Shown one piece after another: positions 23,801 through 35,872 of a stretch of 64,000 bases of DNA (position 1 is the first letter of the stretch; the number at the start of each line of letters is the position of its first letter). The DNA lies in NCBI GenBank assembly GCA_910574455.1, contig CAJSYZ010000006.1:1912156-1976155 (forward strand), in the 5' to 3' direction. Below the pieces are notes generated by a model. It searched no databases. It was not told where the DNA came from and worked only from the letters and a program-made list of their open reading frames with translations. Both the position numbers and the translations under genes were made by a program. The stretch comes from Trichaptum fuscoviolaceum (lineage: Eukaryota; Basidiomycota; Agaricomycetes; Hymenochaetales; Trichaptaceae).

Positions 23801-24072
23801 AGTTGAAAAAAGGAGCTGCACGCCTTGTCTGGAATATACCTTCAAAATACGACTACTGTTTCGCAAAAAGTGGTGATTCTGGTTCTCTGATTGCTACCTT
23901 GGACGGCAAATGGGGCGGAATAATTACCGAAACTTGTGTCAAGGGTCTTCAAGTTAGCACAGGTGCTGACAACGGCGATTTCACCTACGCGCTCCCAGCA
24001 TTCGCTATTGATGAGATGCTTACCTATGCCAAATTTCCGCCGATCGTTGTACCAACGACACGCAAGGACTGA
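20898..24072 (+). pseudogene. Family copy 4: trypsin-like domain gene with one-base deletion
   Basis: Exons at 20898-20930, 21018-21062, 21170-21259, 21337-21375, 21448-21522, 21584-21778 and 21854-24072 mirror copy 2, and most of the large exon is nearly identical to it. One G is missing at about 22060 (ACGCTTTCC against ACGCTGTTCC in copies 2 and 3). This shifts the frame some 70 codons into the large exon. Translation could only resume from an internal ATG such as 22045, giving about 675 residues that keep the N-terminal block and GDSGS. Two patches (near 22737-22790 and 23560-23630) match copy 3 rather than copy 2, suggesting gene conversion. A sequencing error cannot be excluded. Confidence 0.7.
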
Positions 24073-24224
24073 CTCTGAACAATGTATCTTTACTTTGTTA
24101 ATCTGTCTTTCTTCCGCATTCCTCCACTACTATTCTTACTAGTTTCATGCTTTTCTGCTTTTGTTGTGTGTTGTTGTACGCTAGTACTAATGGAATATCT
24201 GTTGCGAACTTGAGTATTGAGCCT

Positions 24225-24420
24225 GAACGACTCTTGTAGTAGCACTACTATTCTTAGTAGCAGTTTCAAACTGAGTCACTGGCACGCCACCACTCAGATA
24301 GTAGTAGCCTGCCAGTGAGTACTCTACGTAGTACTACTACTCGCTTCAAGAAGAGGACACTCAGCCTGAGGCTGACACTAGTACTACTACTACTACTACT
24401 AGTAGTAGTACTACTTCTAA
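24225..24420. repeat. Palindrome-dense spacer after copy 4
   Basis: TCAGCCTGAGGCTGA at 24361-24375, a run of ACT triplets turning into AGT triplets around CTAGTAG at 24381-24413 (a long hairpin-capable inverted repeat), CACTGGCA near 24285 and GCCAGTGAG near 24312. It lies directly before the next predicted start codon (24443). No TATA box is obvious. Confidence 0.6.
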
Positions 24421-24442
24421 ATCTGCAACTCTGCTGCCTGAA

Positions 24443-27158
24443 ATGTTAAACTCGAACTTCGAACCCTCAGGCTCTCGCCACCGCTGTGACTGGCTCCTGA
24501 CGACGCGATCCAGGAGCCTGAGTCCCACCTGCAGTTGTGGTCATTGTGTCTGGCGCTGCGGCCTTACTACTAACAGTGTCACACCTGTATCGTCGTCTCT
24601 GGCAGCTGGCACTCAAGCACACCGGTATCAGGAGTTAGGTCAAGAACTTGAAGAACAACAAGAAGTCTCGGACGACCCAGGTTGCTCGCACCAGTACCAT
24701 ACTACTCATACTACACTGGCACAGGACCGAGGTAGACCCACGCGGGTTGACTCCAGACGTACTCGCAGCCCGAGACGTAGCCTGAGGTCTTCCGAGGTTC
24801 CAAACAACATCATGCAATTCCAGAAACAGCATGATGCCACGCATTGTACTCGCAGCAGTGGTATCTCAAAGTCGCTGAATCAGTGGGACCAATTGCATCG
24901 ACACCAACCAACATCGCGGCGAACTTCTTATAGGAAGGACTTGACGCCATCCCACTCGGCTCCTCCAAGTCAACGATCTGACAGCGCCGGGGGAGGGCGA
25001 GCTCAGTCTATGAGTCTCTTAGACAGCCCGAGGGGTAAGGCGATGGAGGCGCAAAATGGTCCGGTGGAATATACTCTTGATAATGTGGAAGGCCCAAGAA
25101 AGGAACCTGTCTGGGGGGTCAAAGCTGAGATCAACGAGTCAAAGTCGGCTCCTTCAGGTATTAACTTATCTCAATTGATATCTATGGATAATTGCTTATT
25201 AGCGCAAATTATAAGCCTTTATCGCTATGGCAACTCTTAAACAAGATATAATTCGGCAAAAGGATATACACAGGTGTCTATCTTCCGGAACGAATGAACA
25301 CGACGAGGCCATGCAAAATAGTTGTGATTTAAGTGTATTGGATCCTGCTAGGACGGGAGAGCAAGGAGGGCAAGAGACAGGACAGGATGCATCAGTCGTG
25401 CAGACGGAAGACGAGGATCTTCGTGCAGAGGTAGCCGCTCTGAGAAACGAGGTGACGGAAATGAAGAAGGCATACCATGCAAAGTTTCAAGAACTCACGA
25501 GACTTAGCGAATCCTTCAGTAAACAGGAGAAGCTCGTCGAAGAGGTTTTTGAAACTGTCGATCTATTATGTGAAAGTGTTGATGGGGTATGTAATGGTCA
25601 TACTTCTTAACATTGATTCTAAACGTCTGACAGTCTTCATCTAGAATCAAGTGGCGAAGGATGGGGTGACCTTGGGTCTTTCCTGGAGGACCTTCAACGC
25701 TATGTTGTTCACGGCTCGTTTTTCCTCCTTCCCTTTGAGAAGTCTGAGAGGGAAGCTTGCCTTCAGTTCCGAGGCCAGCGAAAGATAGAATGGATGAGCT
25801 TCAACCTTCAGATGAAACATATTTTTGTGAACTATCATAAAACTCTTCATGGCGAAGGAAATTCTCTCCGTCTGATTCAATCGAGGTCCCCATTGGGAGA
25901 AAGTCTATATCCGATGGACGAAAGAACGCGCTTTCGAGAAAGAGGACCTCTGCCCAGTCTGCGAGAGCAGAAGTACTGTCTGAATTACACTGACAACAAA
26001 CTCGAGCTTCCCATATTTAAGTCTGGGATATTCTATTTCTTCATCCCCTTGTTCCTAGCCCATTACGTTGCGTATAGGAACCACATCGAACTTCTGGACG
26101 AGATGATTCACGTGTTCCGCAACCGCATTGAACTGCACGAGAGGGAAGGAGGATGGGCAGGAGGATCACACGATTACCAGACGCCGGCGCAAAAAGCGTG
26201 TATTATTTTTACCAGCAACGAGGATATCTATCCGGATGGGTATGATCGATGGCCATCTGTGGGGGCGATTGATTTGAACCGTTTACTGATATTGGTGAAA
26301 CGCGACCTATCGGCACGGGAGGTGAACAGCAAAAATATCGATGTCAAACTTCAAGAGGCAATTGCTGTTTTCCAAGGCAGCGATATGCTTGCGTCCAAGG
26401 ACTTACAGAAGGAATTGGAACCAACTGTAGCGCCCTTTCGCCAGCAACGTATGGCTGCATTCGAGGGGCACCGTAAACGATTGGATCGAAGTATGGATTC
26501 GACAAATCTACGAAAGCAAGGACCTGAAGTTCATTCATCTGGCTACATACGTGACCATCGCAAGCGTGCCCTTCCGGATCACACAGATGTTATGGATGAT
26601 CCTCAGAGGAAACGTCCCCGCAACTCTGACAATGAAGTGGTCCCTCCCGAACCCCAGACATTGAACTTCTATTCTTCGGCTTTGAATAAGGCGGAAAATA
26701 CCCAGAGAGCTCTAATTCATGGATATACGACAGTGAAAAGATGGCTCGCGATAGTTACCAATGATGAAATCTTCAAGCACGTCGTGAACAAGAAATCTGT
26801 TATGGGCAAAGCACTGAATGCGATCGCACATGAGCGAGAGTGGAGTGTCGAGAAGATTTATGAATCCGCTACAAGGCTGTCAAGTCTGTTCGCTTCAGAT
26901 GCCGAGGAATCCGACGGGACGCCCCTCTCAGAAACCGAGAAAGCAAAGTTCACAGACGCGTTTCGGGAGGTGGTCGCAGGTGTTTATGAGGTCAGCGGTG
27001 ATCTTTTGGGTCCTGACTTACCACCTCCACCAAATAATAATGGGCAGTTGAGAATTGCGGCTTTCATCTCACGCGCGAGGGCTTGGACAGAGCCCGAAGA
27101 AAAACAGTTGAAATCGATAGTGGGATGTGCTGAATTTGATCATTTGAACATGGCGTAG
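24443..27158 (+). CDS. Uncharacterised coiled-coil protein gene, model uncertain
   Basis: Three open stretches in one direction suggest one intron-split gene: 24443-25159 (Arg/Ser/Thr-rich, low complexity, several palindromic words in the coding strand), about 25227-25575 (acidic, then a coiled coil: EDLRAEVAALRNEVTEMKK), and about 25634-27158. The last part has a basic cluster like a nuclear localisation signal (DDPQRKRPRNSDNE). Its C-terminal region includes ALNAIAHEREWSVEKIYE, similar to NIAHKYGFGPDAVYDKI of gene A and GIAHRVGFGPEAVYEKI of gene B. Likely introns lie at 25160-25204 and 25579-25645, but the frame across both is not settled. I do not recognise the family; the shared motif hints at a common, undescribed domain. 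Confidence 0.45.
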
Positions 27159-28024
27159 TATGTAGCAGGGAAATTTGAACGTGTCGGATAGTATCGGGTT
27201 TTCAGAATGAGATAGACTGTAACTTGAACCAGATGTACGATCATGATTGCAACTGCCCATAGTACTGTAGCCCTTCCTATACATTTTCACATAGTACATA
27301 TTGCTTTTTACTTTGTATACCACTAGTGCTAGTTATAGTTTGGTGAACACCCAGGGAATGGGTGTGCTGGATAGCATGAGCAACACCTGTCATACTATAA
27401 TGATGATGATGATGAACGAGCCTGAGCTTGAAGTCTCAATACATGCACAGTAGTAGTAGTAGTTGGCAGTAATGAGTGGCGGCTTCGACTTCTATACTGA
27501 ATCTGCTGATGAACTTATCTTGTACTTGCCATTTTACTTAAACTGTGCACGCTCGTGCTTAAATCTCACTTGAGCCTGGCTTGGCGCCTGATGTACAACT
27601 TCCCTCCTTATGCACTGATTTCGTCCTGAAACACCGTGTTCTAAGGCCATCAGGCAGCCAGGCAACGCTTCAGGTAGGCATGGCATCGCTTCATCCCATT
27701 TCAAGTTAAGGAAGCTTCAGGACGCGCCAGGACGCGCCAGTCGCCGTAAGCAGACGGAAGTTTCCCTGATGCAGAGACTCTACACTACATACAGTTAGCC
27801 ACTGCCAGGCAAAACACGCTGAGTGCACGCCTTTACCATGCGGCCAAGTTTCTAACATATACTAAATGGCCACAAAAAAGCTCATAATGAAGACCTTCCT
27901 ATCAAACTTTCATCCGCTGGTTAGTGGCTACAATATTTACTACCCCTACTTTAATTGTAATACAAATTTTTATCATAGTATTCGGATAGCCATCATTCCA
28001 CTGCGGCATTCACCATCCTTCGCC
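27159..28024. other. Spacer before gene A
   Basis: No exon is supported. It contains (ATG/ATC) triplet runs near 27402-27416, an AGT run at 27449-27463 and a direct repeat of GGACGCGCCA at 27720-27740. An open frame continues upstream of the gene A start to 27866, but the ATG at 28025 has the better context (CGCCATGG). Confidence 0.5.
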
Positions 28025-31000
28025 ATGGACCTCCATCCAATTGATGAAAGTACTTCACTGGACTCGTTTGCTGATGTCGACAATGGTACTCGTAGGCTCG
28101 GTCGAAGCTCTCATAACCGCCGTGCCTTCATAGAAGACGATGTGACACTTTACACTGGATATACCTCCACCAACGCCACCACTGCCAACATGATTGGGGC
28201 GGGCAGAACGCTAGGGAAATTCTACGGAAAAGCGGGGAAACCTCTTGCTGAAATGTTGGGAAATATTGCTCATAAATATGGTTTTGGTCCAGATGCCGTA
28301 TACGACAAGATACGCACGTTGTATTCCCAGAACTGGAGAACGGATAATAAGAAAGGTGGGATGTTTGAAAGTCAGGATTTATTGCGCTGTATCACTCACT
28401 ATGCTTTTCTATATGTACATTTGGCAGCTTCTAAGCTACAAAACCTTTGCTTCAAGCTCTTTGAACACACAAAGTGGGTTTTCTTTACTAAGCTTTGCCG
28501 TTCGCGTCAATGTTCTGATCTTCAGCAGTGCTATGTCGAACTCGACCCAAATGAAGGCTATAAACCGGTGGGGAGACATCCTCCAAGGTCACTTTGAAAT
28601 CTACGCTTGGCTTGCTTGCACTAAAGGTACCAAGTTGGACGCCTATGTTAAAAAACTGAGGCGTACATTTGGAATTATTCGATCGACATACGGTTCTCCC
28701 TCGGACCAGAAAGCCCTTGATAAAACGGCTCTACTGTTAGACTATAACGCTGTTGGCTTACAGTTTATACGTCTTGGCCGAGGTCGACTTCTGCTGAACG
28801 AGAAGGGACTTGGAGTAGCATGGGATACCACATCTACAATCCCTGACGAAGAGCTTACAGAATGGGATGACTGCTTTCAATATTTGATGGAGTCGCTACT
28901 GTACGTGGTCCACTGATATTTCTTCCTACGCCAAGTCGCTAACCTAGCCGGCGCAAAGCATCAGGAGTTCTAGTATTTGTGATGCATCTCAATGGTACAT
29001 ACAACTATGGTTGTCTCAGATTGACAGCGGAATAATGCACGCGCAAGTTGCTCTGCAGTCATGCAAGTCATTGCGAAGCATATTAGAAGAACGACAAGCT
29101 CTCCCGATGTCCCTTAGTACTGTGGAGGATCTGTGCAAGAGGATTCACGAGCACCTCATTTTACTATTTGACTTTGGTTCTCTACTCAGGATCATTCAAA
29201 AGGATTGTCTCGAATCGTATAACAGTGTTCCTGTTAATGTTTCATCCGCCATCACGGCCATCAACAACCTTGCTCAATCGTATAATGTAAGTAAAAATAT
29301 AATTTATTATGTCCTTTTCAAGTTATTGACAAAGGCCATCATGATCATAGTCCGCATTCCTTCCCGAGCTGACTGTATTACCCACCCCATGTTTTAAGGA
29401 AAAGGCTTCATTCTTGCTGGATATTATGTCGAAGGAAAGTGAAGGTGTCAACAAAAGAAATCTAGAAATACGTCAGTAACCTTCTTGATGATTAATATAT
29501 CTATGTATTCATAAAAACACCCCTTCTTTCTATAGTACTGCTGAGAATAGGAAACAGCATCCTGGACCGCACTTTGTTAGTCGATATCAATGTCATACCT
29601 CCTGCAGCCAATGCTAACTCATTTGTAGGTCTGAGATAGAGGACAGAAAAGACTTTGACGAGAACGCTAGGTAATATTTTGCTTCATATGTTGTGTTTAT
29701 TCAATACACTGTACTGACTTGCTTGCTGTAAGTAGTGGAGACTCGGCATTACTGCAGCTTGAGGATAGCTTGAAAGCTCTTCCTGAGATCTATAAAGTTT
29801 TACTGACCCTCGGAGGAAATGAAACAAAGGAACGTGTGCAAAGGATTAGCCAAGCTCTTAACGATGCCAGAAATAGTGGTTACTTTGACCTGATATTTTT
29901 CGACTCTCTGTTTAGTTGCCACGAGTGTGGCTTTGAATTTCTGACAAAATACGGGGACGATATCTGTGACAACAGGGACTCGGAATTGAGACAGTCCATC
30001 GAAGACAATGCCGTCCTAAGCCTCATCCTTCACAGTCAGTTTCTAATGTTTGTCAGATCACATTTACTGTGGGTCTTATGTCTAAATTGACATTCTCAGG
30101 AATGCTAACTACATTTTGTCCTTCTTTCCCAGTGATGCTCGAACATTCATCCCTTCGGCATTCTACCTCAAGGCTTGGATAGCTAAAATTGACAACATAA
30201 CTCTCCCACTCTTCCACGTCATGTCATGCAGTGAATTGCAGAACCTACTGGCATCGGACAGATCCATGTCATCAGAACAACGTGAAACAATGGAAGAACT
30301 TCGTGGTACAATACGCAAAATGATACTCCACCGCAAACCTACCGTCGATGACTTCATTCCTCCAGACAATATTGGGTATATAATGGGCGCGATATATTCC
30401 ACTTATGAGGGTCTCAAGAAAACAGATATTGGTCTCGAAGCAGAGGAGACGGAGACCTGTAAGTGGTGTACTTTTAATCCCTGTTTTTAGAGTTGCTCAT
30501 TACAAGCACCGGTTATACGAAGATCTTCTGTATCTTTGCAACCTAGTATTTGAACGCACAGAAGTAAATCTACGTCTCTTCGATGTTTGGCCCTCTTGGA
30601 AACAGAAGTTTGTCATCATTCACATTTATTTAATAGTAGAAAGTAAGGCTCATTGTACAATTTCAGGCAAAGTATAACCACGATCAGAATGGACACTATA
30701 GAGAAACTATCAAAACTCGTTGAATTCAAAGATGTTTTCGGATGGTTCTTGTCAGCAGGTGGACCAGACGCTGAAGAACGCATTGCGTCCGTCCTTCATA
30801 AGATTGATGGACTACTGATGGAGTTTGAAAATTATTCCGAAAAAGATTACACTATGCTAAGTGCTGCTCAACAACGCTTCTCTCAGCTCGGTATACATAA
30901 ACGAGGTATCGAGCTTCTCGCGCCGAAATCTAAGAAGTTACACCTCAAGGGCACTGGTCTGATCCAACACGTCTCTGCGGAACTGACAGAACTAGGTTCA

Positions 31001-31481
31001 ACGCCGGTACTACAAGAAACCTGGCACAGTGCTTTTGAATTCTTTGTGGAAAGTCTAAGGTACTTGAGTATGTTCAGTGTTTTTTTATTTAGTATTTACG
31101 TGAATTCTTTAACAACATAGCAACCGATCGATTTTGTCCATTTCGCTTTTTTATCTTGCGAATTGCCCTCTCCCATTCGATTCCGATGCATTACTCACGA
31201 CGAGCATTGCTATTCAACTTTGCGAAAGGCTACGAATAATCGTCACGGAGAGTGATCAATTCGAGTCAGCGGACAAAGAGAACTTATCCCGAACAGTGTA
31301 TCACATACATACTTGTCTTGCAAAGCGTGTAGAATGTGTTCAGCGGTCCTGCAAGGATACAACAGGGAATACGGTCCTTATCTTCGATGGCGCTCCTTTT
31401 GACGTACCCGCGATCGTTCACATTTTGAAGGACTTGGCGGACCTGAGGGAGGGGAGTAACTCTAATCAATTATGTGGGTAG
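28025..31481 (+). CDS. Gene A: large multi-exon protein of unknown family with alternating repeats
   Basis: The start ATG 28025 gives MDLHPIDESTSLDSFADVD, matching the position of EDATLDSFATTDDG in gene B. Clear exons: 28025-28355, 28428-28473, 28526-28900, 28965-29286, 29399-29471; about six more follow to the stop at 31481. The product is roughly 1,000 residues. It begins with a conserved block (GAGRTLGKFYGKAGKPL, NIAHKYGFGPDAVYDKI). Two kinds of helical unit then alternate: one with a GGxxxxERV-like turn (LTLGGNETKERV, SAGGPDAEERI), one beginning with an aromatic W/Y strand (SQWYIQLWLSQ, AFYLKAWIAK). No signal peptide, membrane segment or catalytic motif is evident. The repeat-protein architecture suggests a scaffold role; that is inference. 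Confidence 0.6.
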
Positions 31482-31759
31482 GTACTGTGCTCATATCAGT
31501 TTATCTACAGGCAAAGCTTGCTACATACGAAACATCTCCAGAGATTGTAGCTCTTTATATTTGAGATACTATAGTATTCTCAAAGACGAGGACGATCATA
31601 ACAAAGAATTCCGAGTCTGAGAGTGTGTGTTTGTAGTACGATTGCCCTCTCTGAGTCTTAATAAACCAACACTCTACTTGATACTTCCGTCGCGGTCGAC
31701 TACTAGGCAATACTGCATCATCTCTGTAGGATTAGATGTAAGTATATCCGTATTCGGAG

Positions 31760-31925
31760 GTATCGAGGCGAACATTTCATAGGCCTTGAAGAATATTCGC
31801 ATCTTCCTGTCAAATTTGTACGAGAGTTCTGGAAGAATGCGACAACCGAGAAGTCCCCATGGCTATGCAATGGTACTCCTTTCGATATCTTTGCTGTCGT
31901 TGAGATTCCAGAGAACACAGCAGGC
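31760..31925 (+). pseudogene. Broken extra copy of the gene A/B last exon
   Basis: In frame 1 from about 31801 the sequence reads FVREFWKNATTEKSPW then NGTPFDIFAVVEI, aligning with VQRSCKDTTGNT...DGAPFDVPAIVHI at the end of gene A and VQRSCKDLGPDA...DNTPFDIPKVVNV of gene B. Only this fragment is present, 280 bp after gene A ends, so it is a relic of a former tandem copy. Confidence 0.6.
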
Positions 31926-31929
31926 TAGA

Positions 31930-32463
31930 CTCGGAGCAAGGGGAGTGATAGAATGATAGTCCAAACTAAAATCAATAAAGCGTGTATGATACTCATACTG
32001 ATTTTTTTAGAAGTGGAAGATAATGCTAACTCTGATATAATGTTCCATTACACAAAATCATACTATATTGATTTGTACTCTTTCTTGGTCAAAGCCTAGG
32101 CCCAGGGCATGCATAATGCACTAATTAGTTCCGAGTTAAATACCGTGTATGTATTCTATTAAATGTATTTCTTCGATACCGATATTGTTTTTGAGTTCGA
32201 TTTGTTCTCCTTGGGCTCACTGCTGTCTATATGAATTTTCCTTTATTTTCAGCCACGATTTTGGACCATTCGGGCTCGGTGACTGTAATTTCCATCTGTT
32301 TCATTACATAAGCATCGGCTTGGGTGGCGGGTTTGGGTGAGCGTTCGCCGTTTGCATCTTGTACCTCTCCCACTACCTTTCCCTTGTCACAACACCCGCC
32401 AGCCCTTAGGCTTTTTGCACTTCTACTACTATACGAAGCGAAACATCCGCATAGCCCTTCACC
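31930..32463. other. Spacer upstream of RAD6
   Basis: AT-rich; no coding signal. It likely holds the RAD6 promoter, but I see no certain TATA box. Confidence 0.5.
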
Positions 32464-33359
32464 ATGGTGCGCAGCTCTCGATATGTCATACGTGAAGGTG
32501 GTCACAACTGACTGATATTCTCTAATGCTGATCTATTCAATGAATATGAACAATATCGATGATGCTCAGTCTACAACTGCTCGCCGTCGTCTCATCCGTG
32601 ACTTCAGGCGTCTTTCGACCGACCCGCCGGGTGGGATCTCGGGTAGTCCATGTCCCGAAAACATCATGCTTTGGAACGCAGTTATCTTCGGACCTGGTAC
32701 GTCATGTGTATCTCCAAAGTCAACAATTCTTAAGTATGTAAAACTGACAAAACCTCTTTTCTTTTGATCCCGCTCTGAATAAAAGCCGAGACTCCTTTCG
32801 AAGACGGCACCTTTAAGCTCTTGCTCACCTTTGATGAGAGCTACCCAAACAAACCTCCGACCGTCAAGTTCCTCTCGCGCATGTTTCACCCGAATGTCTA
32901 CGCCAATGGCGAGCTTTGTTTGGATATACTTCAGAATAGATGGAGCCCGACGTACGACGTTGCTGCTATCTTGACAAGCATTCAGAGTTTGCTGCATGAT
33001 CCGAACCCGAACAGGTGAGTAAACCTACCTCCTAGGATTAGCGAACAGTCCGTTACGCCCTTTGGGGTGACGTGAGTCTTGTATTCTCTATTCTCTACGC
33101 TTTGCGGGCTGAAAGCCTTGCTCCCTTTATGGGCCACACGAAACTCCTAACTCCATCCATCTACCCTTCATCTCTCCCGCGTCTCTCTGAAGTTGCTGAC
33201 TTAATCATCACATACAGCCCCGCGAATGCCGAAGCCGCGCAGCTTTACCGTGAAAACATGAAGGAGTATGTCCGGCGCGTCAAGGCGACCGTAGAGGAGT
33301 CATGGATGGATCCAGAGGAGAGTGCGGAGGTGGAAGAAGCTGGGGATAGCGAGCAATGA
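32464..33359 (+). CDS. RAD6: Ubiquitin-conjugating enzyme E2 Rad6/Ubc2
   Basis: Ubiquitin-conjugating enzyme that, with Rad18 and Bre1 partners, acts on PCNA (DNA damage tolerance), histone H2B and N-degron substrates in nucleus and cytosol. Exons: 32570-32696, 32786-33014, 33218-33359, joined in frame as ...[15 protein letters not shown]... and ...[14 protein letters not shown].... The predicted protein is about 166 residues, with the [12 protein letters not shown]-terminus, the HPN triad at 78-80 and the catalytic Cys88 in NGELCLDIL. It has an acidic tail after VEESW, which lengthens it relative to the 151-residue S. pombe protein. The family starts M-S-T-T-A-R; here the exon begins with S, so the ATG is probably alone in exon 1. 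ATG 32464 followed by GTGCGC is the best candidate. Confidence 0.95.
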
Positions 33360-33737
33360 TTCTATCGTCTTTACTCTCCTTTGCCCCCAACGCTTGCTAC
33401 TCTCCACCCTTTCATGTCATGACAAGATTAGCCCTGCGCCGGAAGGTGTAGTCACTTGTACTTTACCCTTAATCTATACACTGCTATCCTTCTGTTTATC
33501 CCTTGTCCATCCGCATTCACATCGAATCACTCCCCCACATAATTATTTATGCTCGACTCATCTCCCTGTACACATTTGTTTTACCACGCTCCTCAATGCA
33601 CTTGACTATCCCTTTCCTTCTGGACACTTACCACTTTCCATTTTTTGTCGGATGTCATTCCTTTTCCATCACAGTAGCAAGTCCAGAATTTGAAAATCAA
33701 GCTATCAATCTCTTCCCGATTCTAGCCCATGCAGTAA

Positions 33738-35872
33738 TCAGTTTTGCGTTCGCTCGACCTTACTCGCCACAAATGCACAGCGCTCCTCATCCCCCACAGG
33801 CTCATTTTCTATGAATATTCCACTACTCGTCGTACTAACTCCCAGTTCCTCCTGTAACACCACCCTCTTCCTGGAAGCATCCACAGTGAACGTGGGCCAG
33901 ATGGGCGACCGCGAAAGCTTGTGCACGTTCGGGTCCAGCGCACGCACGAAGGACAGCCAGTACGCGATGAGTTCTTCGCTGAACGCCTCTTCAATGGGAT
34001 TGAAGGGAGTGAAGACGGTTGTCCCGTTCGTACTGTAGAATGTGTCAAAAAAATTGCATTATCGAAGCTAAATAGTGAAGAAACATACCCGGTATTCGTT
34101 CCACGGAACATCATCCAATTTTCTGCAGCGTGCTCTGTGATACCCGGCTCATTATCTGTGGGGTTTGGCTGATTATACCTATAGGTCCATGATTTTCCTC
34201 CAGCCTTGACGGTGGCGTTACTGATGATCTCCCTCTACGTCCACATACACATAACCATCGCCGGTTAGTAAGGACCTAACCGGAACACGTATAGAAAGAT
34301 AATTACGTACGCCACATCTCACATAAACTTCCCCAGTTGCAGTCCGGAACCATTCCTCCTCAGACGAGAACAGCGCGGGACTGTATACATCGTTGAACTC
34401 CTCCAGATCACTCGCAGTCAATGAGGGATAGATTGACTGAAGAGCTTCCATCAAATTCGTGCCTCCAATAAGGGTTTCGTTGCTGGTCGAACTATCATCC
34501 GTAATATATGGTGCATAGTTTAGATTAGGAGTGGCGTTACCAAAAGCACCAAAGGGCGAGGGACATACCCAACAATCACCGGGATTCTAGTGAATTTGCC
34601 CTCGACCAGAAGTTTCGTAGGGTAGTCCGGGATGATCTTCCCATCTACAACCGGGAGCCATCGGTTGTACAAGGACACATTGCTAAACATTCGCAAAAGT
34701 AAGCACTACAGATCTTTCGTTGGAAAAAAAGGTGATCAATTACAAATTTTCTCCTGCATCCTGCGCTCGAGCAAGGGCGCTGATTGAAGCGTTTCGGAGA
34801 CAACCCATTGTCACACTGACGGATGATAAACCACCACACCCGGCTTGAGAGGCATAAAATTCAAACAACGGCTATATCATCGTGATCATCAGACCACCAT
34901 TGTCTAGGGATATTCTGAATCTGGGACAATACCTTTTGTTGCTCCGGCGTAGGCATAACCACCCTAAAGACGCTCTGTCCGATCGCCCCTCTGAACGTTC
35001 CCTCTGTTTCCCCGTTCGCAATCATATGCATCTCCACGCTGCCTCCACCCGCGCTCTGCCCATTTATCGTCACTTTTCCTGGATCGCCCCCGAACGCTGC
35101 GATGTTCTCTTGCACCCACTTCAAGGCAAGTTGCTGGTCTTGAAACCCAACGTTATGATCTCCGAGGAGGGGGTCGGTGGAGAACTGAGGGTGCGACAGG
35201 AAGCCGAAAGAGTCAAGTCTGTAGTAGACCGACACGATAACGACGTTTGGGGACTGATTGATCCAGTGCTCAAAAGGCCAGTTAGCGGGATTGCCATACT
35301 CGTACCCTGGTATAGTTACATTCAGTGAGATGATAAAAGAGACGATAAATTTGTACATACCCCCACCATGGATATAAAACAGAACTGGCACTGCGTAAAA
35401 GAAACGACTTAGAACCCACATGTCTTCTGAGTCCTTGTGAACACTCACATTTGCTTCCGCTCGTTGCATTGACCGGCGTATACACATTCACTTTCAAGCA
35501 ATCCTCCGTGCCCGCTCCGCCTGCATCTCCCTGACCAGTACTCCCTTGCACACAGAAATTCGGATATGATTGTGCATCAATCACCCCACCTGCCCTACTA
35601 AGCACTTCGGTATCTAGTGGTTCGGGTCTCCGGAAACGCAAGTTCCCTACAGGCGGTTCGGCATATGGCAGGCCAAGGAACGCGAGGCTGTAGGGTGCGG
35701 AGTAGTTACCGAGGTATTTGGCGTAGCCGATGTCGACGACGTGCTGTCCGAACTCACCGGTTCCAGCAGATGGTTGCGTACCCCGTGAGTGGGAAACAGT
35801 TCGAGAGTCGACCAGATTCAGTACCGCAAGGAAAGAGACGAGAACGTAGGATAGCGTAGGACAAGTCATCAC
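33738..35872 (-). CDS. Secreted type-B carboxylesterase 1
   Basis: Multi-exon alpha/beta-hydrolase of the carboxylesterase/lipase type B family. It starts at 35872 with a signal peptide (residues about 1-23, LSYVLVSFLAVLNLVDSR). Family marks: LGLPYAEPPVGNLRF, EDCLKVNVYTP, oxyanion-hole IHGGG, and the nucleophile elbow INGQSAGGGS after FGGDP. A His in ITEHAAENWMMF is the likely catalytic base. It ends CAFVASKVERTQN at 33738. Exon 1 is 35872-35449, the IHGGG exon is very short, and at least six more follow without a frame break I could find. It hydrolyses esters outside the cell; the substrate cannot be told. It is a paralogue of the genes at 37.7-39.8 and 47.7-49.7 kb. Confidence 0.85.

Noticed and set aside
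24381..24416. ACT/AGT triplet hairpin as a possible MITE or terminator
   Set aside because: No target duplication or internal sequence, and fungal Pol II genes do not use hairpin terminators. Counted with the palindrome clusters instead.
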